In this document: positions 33,241 to 44,140 of the stretch, in pieces | Position numbering within the stretch: the stretch's first letter is position 1 | How the letters are laid out: each line of letters opens with the position of its first letter | NCBI GenBank assembly: GCA_022578965.1 | Contig: MU400530.1 | Location: 124,001 to 188,000, forward strand | Direction: 5' to 3' | DNA: 64,000 nucleotides | DNA from: Xylaria sp. FL1777 | Taxonomy: Eukaryota; Ascomycota; Sordariomycetes; Xylariales; Xylariaceae | Notes under the pieces: generated by a model | Seen by the model: the letters and a program-made list of their open reading frames with translations, nothing else | What the model was told of the DNA's origin: nothing | Databases searched by the model: none | Translations under genes and position numbers: made by a program

Positions 33241-34971
33241 GGCTTGGACTTGTTGAGCACGCTGTTGGGCCATCATCTGGCGTTGGGCATTATTGTCTTG
33301 CGGTATACGCACATTCGCAGCGTTTCGGGCGGCTTCTTCACGGCGCTTAGCTTCTAATTCTGCTGCATGTTGGCGTTGCTGTTCCGCCGCTTGTTGCTGC
33401 TTCTGTAAAGCTATCTTGCGTTCATTCTCGGCTTGTCGTAATTTCTCCTGTTCCTTCTTCTCGGCGTGCTCTTTCTTGATAACAGTGAGAATGTTGAACC
33501 TCTCAAATCGTGGCTCAAAAGAGGAACCGCCCGATGTGTTATTACCGTCCGCGGCATCGGCAGTTCCCTGGCTAGAGTTGATGGTAGATGACAGACGTTC
33601 GTCATAAGTAAGCATATACTTTTCGTGCTCTTCAGCCAAAGCTTTATCTGCAGCCCTCTCAGCCACTGTCCGCTTCCTTGTCTTCGGCTTGGGAGGAGGT
33701 TCCGAATGCTTTGAGTCGGACAACTGGCCGATACGAGCGATAGCTTCCTCTCTACTCTTGGGAACCTCTAAATGGAGCGGGGCGGTCGTAGCTAGTAAGA
33801 TTTGTGACTCAACGGCGTAGAGCTCACTACCACTGATCTCCATTTTTTCCCGCTTCTGCTTTTTGGCTGGGGGTGGCATGCTACCTGCAGACGGTGTGGG
33901 CGGAACGGCAGACAACGGCGTAGGTGGTGGCATAGTAGATGTGTCAGTACCAGCTTTGACGTCGACGGATCCTTTAGGTGTTGTCGCCTTGATCATTAAA
34001 TCCCTATGTAAACTTTCTGGTGTTGGGTGAAGTACGAGAGTGAACACTTGGGCCGTTTTTTGTGGCTCTTTGCTGTCTCGGGTGTTAGAGCTAGAATTCG
34101 TTGTGCTGCCGTTTTCCTTATTGTCCGAATCTCCGTCTTTGGTGGTTGGCTTGTTCGGGTTCGGCGGGCCTTGGTCGGCACTATTTATATTTTCCTTGGG
34201 GTACGGCGCGTAAGGCGATGGAGTGATGTATGGGTTGGAGTTGTGTATTGAGAAAGGCAGGCTCGAATTTGATTTGGATGCCGGCCGAGCTACTTCCTTG
34301 GCCTGCGCGACTGATTTATGGTCATGTACCTGAACAATCAGACAGCCTTCGTAGAATGGAACCCCCGCATCAGTCAAATCCGCTAGTAGATCATGAGGTA
34401 CGGTTCGAGTACGGAGATGATCTATGAAGACTCTCATGGGCGATTTATATGGAAATATACCGTCTTGCTGATCAAATCGAAAGTGGTTTGGATGCATATG
34501 GACGATCAACGATGGAGGGTTTCCAGCGAACTTCTTCAAGATATAATCGGTTTCATCTTCAACTGCAGTGTGTAAGCATGTGAAGGCTGTGGCAATTTGA
34601 GAGAGGTGGTCAATCAAACCTTCGGGGCGCGGTTCAAAGGATTGAGTAGAGATTTTATCGCGGCTCAAGCCAGCTGAACGGAGCGCGACACTGTTCTTTT
34701 GGCCCCGCGCACCAGACGTATTGAGGGTATCACGGCGAGAGCGAGGAACAGCAGGGCGGTTCGAACCACTGGTTGTGCCGTTGGCACTTGTGCTTGTGGG
34801 GTTCGAGGGCTGGCTATATCTGGGGGCAGCGACTGGAGGCGGCTTCTTAGCCGACATAGAGGGGGATGACAACTGCTGCGCAGGAGCGCCATTTGTCTGC
34901 GTGATCGGAGGTGGACGCTTGATCTTGGGAGGCACCGGCGGCGGCACAGCGGTCACAACGACCGGAGCCAT
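31894..34971 (-). CDS. SPT20: SAGA complex subunit Spt20
   Basis: Single-exon 1025-aa protein on the minus strand. After a Pro/Ser-rich N-terminus (about 1-100), residues 110-225 carry the Spt20 domain: HLSQIATAFTCLHTAVEDET, SLIVHMHPNHFRFDQQDG, SPMRVFIDHLRTRTVPHDLL and PFYEGCLIVQVHDHKS. A second conserved block (about 310-470) includes TPESLHRDLMIKATTP and EREKMEISGSELYAVE-like text with basic stretches. The C-terminal half is low complexity with several long Gln runs (for example near 31950-32000, 32470-32520 and 33195-33240). Spt20 holds the SAGA coactivator together and is needed for its integrity and for regulated transcription. Poly-Q length varies among strains in such proteins. The start is the first ATG, giving APVVVTAVPPPVPP. 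Confidence 0.93.
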
Positions 34972-37900
34972 TGCTGCTGCAGCTCAGCGGACCACCAAGG
35001 GCAGTTGAGCAAGGGCGGTTGATGAATATTCAAGCAAACGGGCCGCTAGAATCTAGAGGCTACCCTATCTATCTTATCAACTGCGATGATGAGAGCATTG
35101 GTCGTTCCTCGGCCGGTGGTTCGCTCGGCAGTAGCAAGAATAGCGCGATGGTAACGTGGACTAGCGATGTGTGGCGGTGCGAGACGATGTGCGCGTCTCT
35201 GGATCGCAGAGGGCGCAGACGAAGAAAGGCAGGCTGCGATGCGAAATCGGATTTGATGGGGACGCCTGCAGATGACCAGGACGCGATGCGGGATGAGGGA
35301 TGCGGGACGCGGGATGCCAGCGATAGGCGCGAATGATGAGGGTTGGTCGAGGCGTCACATTGATGGGTTGAGAGTCGCGCAGCCGATGTCGACGGTCCAA
35401 TGGAGGGGAGCGTGCAAGGCCGCGCGCAGGGTTGCGGGTGTGGGAAAAGATAAACACCAGTCTTTCGAGTGTGCAGGTTTGAAAGAGACCGCCGCAAGTA
35501 ACAAACAGGTATCATAAGACGATGGGATGACCTTCTCCTCAATGAGCCTCATCGATGTATCTATGCAGTGCGCAGTAGATACCTGTACGTGCAGGTGCTA
35601 CGTGATTGGGGCAGCCCGCTATTGTGGGGACACGGCGCTGCCGCTGAGCCAATCGGAGTAGGCCGAGGCAGTCTCTCAGGCCAATGTTGGGCTGCCCTCT
35701 ACGCAGTAAGACGTAGGTCACTTGTATACTACCTACCTAGGTACCTAGGTACAAGGCTGTCTGTAACAGTTTAATATCATCATCCTATCAATCTGCGCAT
35801 TTTTACGATTGAGATACCTAGACTCAGAAGTATTTACTGGTCCCTATCATACACTTTGATAACAGATAACATTACCTCTCTGGGTATAAAGGAAATTTAA
35901 AAAAGTGTTTTGTGCATGCATAGAAACAAAAAAAAGGCGGTACAATTTAAAGGGATCAAAAAGGTACTATCAGCGTCGGAATGCCTATTATGTAAGCAGG
36001 TACCTATGTATCTATATTTGCAGTAAGTCTGGGAGACTTTTTGTGGGAGAAAGAAGTCCCCTACTAAAGGTTGTTAAGATTGAATGCAGACTTGAGGAAA
36101 GACATCAATATACATCTACTCCTTTACAATTATCGAAAAGGGTAGCAAAAGGTGCTGTCAAAACCAGCTGTGATGTAACAACCCCTTATATTTAGCTACG
36201 ACGGAGCGAGATCCTCAATCAGACTTACTAGGTCAACGCATTGGAAACGGACTATTTAAATGGAGAGAAGAAGCTGCGGCCAAGGCGATTTGTCGCGTAG
36301 AAGTAGATATATAGACTGTTGTTGCACTGATCGCAACAACGGCGTCGTTTTGCGTGACACAATTCAACCTTGCAAGATATCTCTTCTCCTCCTAATTGGC
36401 CTGAAAATTTCACTATAGCTGAAGATGTAGTCGTACTATGCAGGGCGTGCTATAAATCTCCCATGGCTAGAAGACTGCCTGTGTAAATTCACAAAGATGG
36501 TTCTCCTGAGGAATCCGCTCTGTAACTAGGTAGCAACTTCATATTAGCGAAGAACCGGCGTTAGGATGAGGCGGTCCCTATGGAAAGATATATAAAACAA
36601 AAGAGTACAGAACTTTACGACTGACTAATACGGAAGATTGCCTAGACTGCTCTGTAGGTAACAAAGAGTTATATAATCCCTTTCCGCTGAAGCACCTAGC
36701 CATTCCATGGATATTTAATGAAATGGATCCGTGTTAGATTATAAGATGGGCTAGAATAGAAAAGTTTCTGTGTTTCTAGGGGATACAGTTGATATTACTC
36801 GAGTAATAAAAAGAATGTTGACACAGGGGCCCGAGATCTAAGGATCGTGTTACTATATAATATCGCACATGTGGAAGATATATGAATAGAAGATTCTAGT
36901 AGTGTCCTCCGAAGCTATATGGGTGAAGAATACTGTGCAGTAATAATAAGGGAATCGTAATTCTAATATTCCGAGATACTAGAAGAGGATAAGGGGCTAG
37001 CTGAGGTGGAAGTCTTCCAAAGAAACTGAGCAACTGTACTTCAACCTCACCCTGGCACCATTTCCACTCGCTCTAGCGGTGATTTTTCCTATTCCTCTTC
37101 GACTTCACAATGTATCCGAGACGATACGATACGTGCCGTTCGACCATTCCACTTAGAGCACGACCATATCCTTAGTCGTCACAGCGGAGGTCAGCCCGGT
37201 TTCTCACATTACCTGAATTGTGAGATCGCGGCCAATTCAACTTGTTTTCCTAAAGTTACTTTACTATAATTCTCTTCATCATTTACTATGCCACTTAGTT
37301 TGCTCATAACTAGGTCGGCATGCCGATATATATCTCCAGCGTGCCGAGGGTTTCTGGATCGACGTCGCCCAAGAGCTCAGTTTTCCCCCCAGCTTGCTCA
37401 ATTTTACTGTGGCACATGTCTTTGGTAGGCTTGGAATTCAGATGACCAGGGTACTAGCTGTCACTTCAGCGGCGCTATAAAGCATGGTTCCAGATAAAGC
37501 AAAAAATAAGGATGTATCATCTGTCGAGTGAGCGTACTTGAAATTCTTGACAAGCCCGAGGATTGCGACTCTATAGACTAATAAGCCGATACTAGAATTG
37601 TGCGAAGGCCAAACTTGACTCCGCGCTAATTCAGCCAACCTCTTTCGAAATACAAAGAATTCAATTTTTATATCCCCTGAATAGTGGGTAGTGCGTTATG
37701 GAAACAAGCTACGAAGCTTGCAAGAAGTTATGGCGTCTCCTCCTAGAGACTCAATTGACAAGCTCTGTGATGGACGACTTTTCCGGGAGGATGCTCTGTT
37801 TATATTACGTCCCTTAAACTGGCAAATTCCATCTAATGTCAGGAACATAATAACGCGATCATCAAGACCTAACAAGTCACAGAAACTCCTGTAAGTGAAT

Positions 37901-38193
37901 AGGGCCTCAATTTTTACCATCTGGGTAAGGGATTCATCTTAGAGCGAGATTAAGTAGATACTGATCTCCTTCCATGGAAGCGCATGTATCTAGGGGTACA
38001 TAGAGGGAGATGCAATAGCCCAATGAAGATTTGAGCAATGTTACTTGCTTTTTCAATCGATGACGAACGTAAGTGTCTCTTAAGTCAAAAGTCTGATGAT
38101 AAATTCGTGGCACTGCCTTATACGTATGGAACCCATCTGTTGTTCATATTTAACAACGCTATAACTTTATCTAAATAACAAGTATTACCTAGC

Positions 38194-38541
38194 TTGCTAA
38201 GCACACGTAAAATTTCGTCTTCTCATTCAGCCATTGTGCCTACCATAGACGGCAGTGGTCTTATGGTGGTGATTTTAGATGAGGCCGAACGTGAAGAGGA
38301 GTGGGATCCTAATACAGACCATTTTCCCACCGGGAAGGCCCTTCACGGACGGACTCTCGAATTCCTAACCAATCACCGCCCATCAATGAGGTATCTTTAC
38401 TTCGCATTTGTGATCAACATTTTGCGACGACAAAGGTTCGAAGTTGATGGGTGGTGGAAAGACCGCCTCGAGTATGCCAATATCCCTTTTTTCCCCACCC
38501 CCAGGAAATGGATTCGCGAGACTACGCTACGACAGCAATGA
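38194..38541 (+). pseudogene. C-terminal gene fragment, possibly HNH-nuclease-like fungal protein
   Basis: An open frame with protein-like text in its second half: GKALHGRTLEFLTNHRPSM, RYLYFAFVINILRRQRFE and ANIPFFPTPRKWIRETTLR. The pattern (a Tyr-Phe-x-Phe helix with Arg-rich end, then a Pro-rich WIR motif) reminds me of C-terminal parts of fungal HNH-endonuclease-like proteins, but this is recollection and not secure. No matching N-terminal domain is seen upstream, so it is probably a truncated copy. Confidence 0.35.
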
Positions 38542-40428
38542 AACACTGCAGAGACTTCACAGTTATTCTTGGTAAACGTTTTGTTTACGCAGTTATGTTT
38601 CGAATATAGGTATCTACCTTGAGGAGCTTGGTTCCAGTTTAGTCGTAGAAGCATATGGTACGAGGAGAGTTCAGGGCGGAATGCTGAATCCTTACCTGTT
38701 TACTTCTACATTTCAATCCAAAAAGTCCTAAGTTCCTCCTTTACGCTTTCATTGACTTGCGTTACAAGAATTAACAGGGTTTGGTTAGAGAGCACGGGTA
38801 GCCAGTGTTCATCTGGGATTCTGTTTAACATACCGAGCTGCCAAGTTCCTTCTATTGAGGCTGCACATCATGTCACTACATTTATGGACGGTGGTAATAT
38901 TTCACCTAGTAGGTTAGTCGGTGTGGGCTCAACTAGGATTGTGGGAGAATAATGGGTTAGGAAGTCCGAGTCTGAAGTTATTTTCACCAGATCTAGACTA
39001 GATCTATCTAGTAGTATGCGCCGATGTAGTGTATATAGCTAGGATATCAACACCAAACTTGAGTGGTGACATCATAAAAATATTGATTCAATCACTTTTG
39101 TTCTGTTTTTGTGCCATACCTTACCTTATTATGTAACTTATAACATTATAATTATATGCGATAGCGGGAGTAGCCGTAAATGGTTGCACGTAGTGTTTCG
39201 AGAGTTAACGACGACGGATTCTCTTCATCGCTGGGTATTCTAGGAAACGAATACTTGGGGCTGTGCGTTATGCGATCCGGTCTTATTGTGTTGATTATCA
39301 ACATATAGAGAGGCAGCTGACGAGTCAATGCAGGTGAGAATAGTTTCCTCTTGTGCAGTACTATGCATACGCAGTATATCATTGTTAGAAGACATTTCCT
39401 AAATAGGGTATAAACGTAGACCCCAAAAGAGGCAAGGCAACGTAATAGAGTGTCGCTGTTGTGTTTGAGGGTAGAAATGGTCGGGAGATCATCACGCTAC
39501 TCGAAACACGATGCGTTCTGGGATATTCCTCCGTGCCTTTGTGTCAGGGGCTACCTCGGTCGAACTCCACATGACTGGTTCGTTGCCTTGTTCTATGCGG
39601 TACTGCATTGCGTACCATACTCTGTATGTATGCAGTGCTGCGTACAGTACTACCGGCCAGCCCTGCTTGGGACGCCTCTTGACTGCTCCACGACCCGCAA
39701 CACCGTCCTTGGCGGACGGGGAGGTCGATAGGCTATCGCCGCCTAGGCCTGGGTGCAACCATACGAGCGCGGCACAGCACAGAATACGATCCACACCACA
39801 ATGTACACCACAATGCGCATACGTAGTACATACTCAATCGGCATATGCTACGCTATATAGCACGCTAATGACTATAGCCCGATGCTCGCAACGTTGCTAG
39901 CTAGACGGAACCTTTGCCTATCTAGATAGTGTTGTTGCTGGCTTCGGGTATGGTATGTTGCCAATGGGCTGCTGCGCAGATAGTACCTAGTTTGCAAAAT
40001 TTTAAGAGCGTCTTATCCCATCCCGCAATCCTTTTATTTTTAGAGTCGTCTTATCCTGCGACGCAGTGGATGTCACGCAGGAAACACCGCAGACCTACGT
40101 CATATCTTGTTTTGACCTGGCGATCCGGCCGTGTAGAGCAGGGATTCGCATTCCTCTTGTCTTGGTCACTTCCGTGGACACTTATAGTTCTGCTTGTAGC
40201 CATTAGCTTGTACCAACATATTCTCGAACAGGCAGGCAGCTTTATTAGCCAGCAAACAACCTTTATTTATACTTTTAACCTCCCACTGCCTTGATCAAAC
40301 CCGCTAACTGTTGGGTTCCTGTTACCCCTCAAGCTGCGCATGCATACAACATCCATTGGCACTTGGTTGACTGTCTGCGCTGCAAACCGATCTTGATAAC
40401 ATCAAAGCTCGTTGGGAGCTTGGCTAGA

Positions 40429-40738
40429 ATGAAGTTACGCGACATCTTCCTCGCTGTAGCTATTCCAAGTGCGACAGCGCTGCAAGTGATTACGCATTCC
40501 GCTGGCACTGCAGATATGACAACGCCGAGCTTGAGTATGAACTTGCCTATGCCTTGGAGCGTTGCAGGCGTTACTATACGAGCAAGTCGCTGACGCGAGT
40601 ATAGACACAACCGACTTTACAGAAACTATCACCAAGGCCCCAGCATCTCTCAAATCAGTGGTGCCCAACAAGCCCGCAGTCGAAGCATCCATAATGGGAT
40701 TAATAGTATTCTCAGCCGCTGGGCTCGTCTTGTTATGA
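40429..40738 (+). pseudogene. Possible relic of a small secreted, GPI-anchored protein
   Basis: Three protein-like pieces lie close together in three different frames. The first is a signal-peptide-like start at 40429 (MKLRDIFLAVAIPSATALQ). The second is a Cys/Glu-rich helix-like piece to about 40602 (AELEYELAYALERCRRYY). The third is a tail at about 40595-40738 ending in a hydrophobic segment (MGLIVFSAAGLVLL) like a GPI-attachment signal. No convincing pair of introns joins them in frame. Either the gene has decayed, or the sequence has small indels, or splicing is unusual. Confidence 0.35.
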
Positions 40739-41320
40739 CAATTCGACACTACACGTCTTCGTTTTCGCATTTCAATGGAGTTAAGGAATAGTCGAGGCAA
40801 CTGTGATATGACTAGATGAGGAAGCACGATACCAGGAAGGACGGCTGCTTTGGGAAACCGGTGTTTGGAGTAAATTTCGGTCTGTTTTTATATACCCTTC
40901 ATGGCGGCGACCGACGAGATAGTCGACGACGATGGTCCAATACTACCTTGGTCCTTGATATTCATGCATCAATCCCGTGTTCAATGCGACGTGACGCAGG
41001 TCCTCTACCCCGCCACTGAGTATCAGCAGAAGAAGATTCAGTTACGGACAATAAACCCAGGTCTCTGTAGAGATTATCGTCCTAGATTTGATTATTCTCG
41101 CAAACGGTCATTATACGGCTGCAGTAACTGCTCTAGCGCTGCAGATTGTATGGGGAAGGTGGTGGTATAGATCTAATCGTGATTAGAATCATGCTGAGGT
41201 TCGCACCAGTATATGCGACGCTAGAAAGTGTTTCGCGCTGTAACTCGCTTCGCATTGAGTAAACAGGACACCTCCATATGTGGCCCTCTCTTATACTAGT
41301 TGACAGACTAAGGAGCGTTT

Positions 41321-41667
41321 TCACGCGGCGATGGGGACTTGCTGCTCTTGCTCGGTAGGTTCTGGTATAGGATCCTCTTGAGGTTGCGGGAGGTTATCCT
41401 ATATATAAAATGTCAACCCATCTCTGAAATAAGCAGACAAGGAGGCATTGTTAATCATTTACAAACCTGGTCAAATATAACCCGTATCATCAAACTACAA
41501 CTAGGGCACACGGCTATATCGGTTGACTCGTCTTGCAGGTCTGCGAGCGCAATCTCGAACCGATCGCCACATGGACATGGGTAGTGGAAAATCTGGAGAG
41601 TCTCGTCGAAGGTCATATCCTCGATTTCAACCTCGTCATAAACTGCAACTTCTTCCTCCTCTGCCAT
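41321..41667 (-). CDS. DPH3: Diphthamide biosynthesis protein 3 (CSL zinc finger; Kti11)
   Basis: Two exons on the minus strand, 41667-41467 and 41398-41321, with a 68-bp GTTTGT...TAG intron, give 92 aa. The DPH-type zinc finger is complete: [31 protein letters not shown] and [13 protein letters not shown], with the four Cys ligands in two CxC/CxxC pairs. Exon 2 adds the family-typical DNLPQPQ tail. Dph3 carries an iron-bound finger and donates electrons to Dph1-Dph2 for the first step of diphthamide formation on eEF2. It also supports Elongator-dependent tRNA wobble modification. The protein is cytosolic and small, and the length is normal. Confidence 0.96.
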
Positions 41668-42181
41668 CTTGCGAAAATAAACAAAAGTCGCGCAAAACGC
41701 GCTGTTGGGAGGAAGTTGACGTATAGTAGAGGGTGACTGCTAATTACAAAGTGAGGAATTCTCAACGCCACTGTCACGAAATTCTTATAGAACCCCGCCA
41801 CTGTACTTAAGGCACTGACCCCACCTACACTGCCAAGTTGGGTGCCTCCCATCAAGCTTGCATGGCCCTGCCATACGCTACACCATAATAGGTTTAGGTA
41901 GTTTTATATACAGTGCCTAGTACAGTACCGGAATACATACACGCCAGCCACATCTCTTCGTCACATGCAAAACGCCACCCTAACCTAAGCCATGCCATGC
42001 CGCTTTTAGCCTCAGCCAGCCTGAGCCAGGCCTACTAAGGGAGACCTGCTTTTGCATAAGCTAAACCAAATTTTAATATATATAAAAAAAGGTCACAAGA
42101 AGCAGAGTGAATAATAATAATTCGTTTCAACCTGCAAGCTAGGTGTGCTAGAAATAATCGAGGTCTCAGATAAAATGCCGA

Positions 42182-43115
42182 TCAAATCCAGTTAACTCCA
42201 CCGCTAACGCTGATGTACTGTCCGGTGATCCAACTACTCAACGGTGACGCCACGAGCACCACGGCGTCCGCGATGTCGTCTGTAGTTCCCATCCTTCCCT
42301 CCAGTCTGGTCAGGTCCAATAGCCTCAGTACCTCGGGGTGATCACTAGGAGGCGATATCTCGGTTTTCGTGAGGCCAGGTGCGATCGCATTCACAGTGAT
42401 ACCGAACTTCCTGCCAAACTACACGACGCGAAAGTATTAGTGTCTAAACATCGGGTAGAAAAGCTGTTGCGGACATGTGGGACGTTACCTCCAAGGCCCA
42501 GGTATAAGTCAGCGAGTCGAGCGCCGCTTTCGATGCGGTGTAGACGGGAGAATGCAGACCCATCCTGGACAAGCATGTGCTGATGTTGATGATACGTCCG
42601 CCGCGAGGCATGTACGGGAGAGCAGCTTGGACAAGAAGGAATGGTCCCTGGAAATTGGTACGGAACACCGATGATAGTTCTTCAGGCGTAACCTCGACTG
42701 TCGGGGTCATCGGGGCGATTCCGGCATTGTTGACTGCAGTAGACTTGTTAACAGCTGAGCTTACATTGTCGCCATCATCACTCGCGTCTTGCTTTGCGGA
42801 CTGGGAGGAAACCCTACCGAGAATATCGATCTTGTCAGTGTTAAAGGCGGCTAGAGTCTCTTCAACGAGCTTCCTTGCTACTTCCGGGTCTCCAACATCC
42901 CCACGGACGACGGCGGCCTTTCCGCCTTTGGCCCGGATACTCTCCGCAAGCTCGGCTGCTCTGGGCGCGCTGGCGTTGGAAACGTAGTTGATGGTGACAC
43001 AGGCGCCTCGGGCAGCGAGCGCCACGGCTATTGCGGCGCCGATACCGCTAGGTCTTCCCGAGCCGGTGACGATGGCAACCTTGCCTTGAAAGGACAGATC
43101 GTTTGTGACAGACAT
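42182..43115 (-). CDS. Short-chain dehydrogenase/reductase (SDR, classical)
   Basis: Three exons on the minus strand, 43115-42818, 42733-42489 and 42418-42182, give 259 aa, the normal SDR length. The Rossmann nucleotide site is VAIVTGSGRPSGIGAAIAVA, the NNAG motif is ILVNNAGI, and the active site includes IINISTCLSRMG and Y-x-x-x-K in PVYTASKAALDSL. The C-terminal part has GITVNAIAPGLTKTEI and SSWITGQYISVSGGVNWI. The first intron (42817-42734) is 84 bp, a multiple of three, with no in-frame stop; unspliced it would add 28 residues and break the NNAG motif. Splicing restores it. Closest in style to 3-oxoacyl-ACP-reductase-like SDRs; the substrate is unknown. A (C/T)-rich leader precedes the start. 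Confidence 0.92.
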
Positions 43116-44140
43116 TTGAACTTATTCTGAGAAATTGGAGCGAATATTTGCTCTTGTAAGGCTAACGAGGGATGCAGTGATGATTCCGGTTTGCCGAGAA
43201 ACAACGAGTCGTGAGTCAATATTTCTGTCTTTAACCCCTTTATATACCCCTCGGAATCAGTCTCTGACCGATTTTTGATCAGAGCATTATTCAGCAGTCG
43301 TGTTGAGCCAAATCAGCGCGGGCCCGAAAAGTTGCTTGATATCCGGTTCTGTCGCGTGGGGAGTGATGTTTCATATTTCGATAAAAGCCTCTCCATCCCG
43401 ACCATTTAACGCCGTAATAGGTAATTGGTATCTTCTAGATGCATCAGTACCTAGCAGGAAAGGAGGCAAGAAATTGGAAATGGTTCGTTGAAATTGGCAG
43501 ATGACGTGAGTAGGCAAACCGGCGATATAGGTACATATGGGTCTAAAGGACGAAACTTGGACGAAAAGGGAAATAGGTCATCCCTGTACTGCATAGTATT
43601 GATAGCTACCGATGTAGCGGGTGCTCGAGACGGCGAAGGAAACCTATTGGCAGCGTTCATCTTCCAAGTTCCAATGGGTTGACAGCTTTGTTGAGGTGCT
43701 TGACATTGGTTGTTCTGTATAGCGTTGCGCCCTTTTACTTTGCTAAATAGACATACGATGCTTAGAAGTAATAGGGGTGCGCTAGTAGCGTCCAGGGGTA
43801 ATGTTCTACTATAAACCTACCACAGGACAATCTCTGTACCATCCGCAACCTGAGACGTAAAACATACAATACAGTCGCCTGAATGCTATAATTACTGAAC
43901 TCGCGCGTCTCTAATAGTTGGATATAGCTAACTGCCCCAAGAGGTAACTCAGGGACCGATGTAGTTGTATTCCACTGATCTAACAATATTTTCCTCAGCT
44001 GATTAAGTAGCTGGCTGAATGTCTCACAGTACTAGCGCCATTAGGAATCAAACTTAATGTCGTATTTTACTCCGCTCCAGGTTCTCCCATGTTAGCCCAG
44101 TCGAGTTGAACTCTATTTTGATCATGTTCGACAAACTACT
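43116..44140. other. Intergenic, no gene seen
   Basis: SDR promoter side, then unassigned sequence to the 3' end of the next minus-strand gene. Short frames (for example 43762-43986) show no family features. Confidence 0.5.

Larger units (their letters stand above)
34972..41320. other. Gene-poor region of about 6.3 kb with relics
   Basis: Begins with the Spt20 promoter. The GC-rich part at 35060-35550 has long overlapping frames in several phases that look compositional. AT-richer sequence follows (35800-37000), then two weak coding relics listed separately (38194-38541, 40429-40738). A palindromic TACCTAGGTA cluster lies at 35731-35752. Confidence 0.5.

Noticed and set aside
31948..33357. 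Leu-rich plus-strand frames resembling membrane proteins
   Set aside because: They are antisense to the CAG/CAA poly-Q tracts of Spt20; the Leu runs are the complementary codons.
35069..35542. 157-codon minus-strand open frame upstream of Spt20
   Set aside because: GC-rich stretch with long frames in several phases at once; His/Ser/Arg/Pro-rich text is compositional and probably lies in the Spt20 promoter or leader.
39450..39900. Overlapping 93-129 codon frames on both strands
   Set aside because: Cys/Tyr/Arg-rich text without domain features; both strands equally open, as expected from composition.
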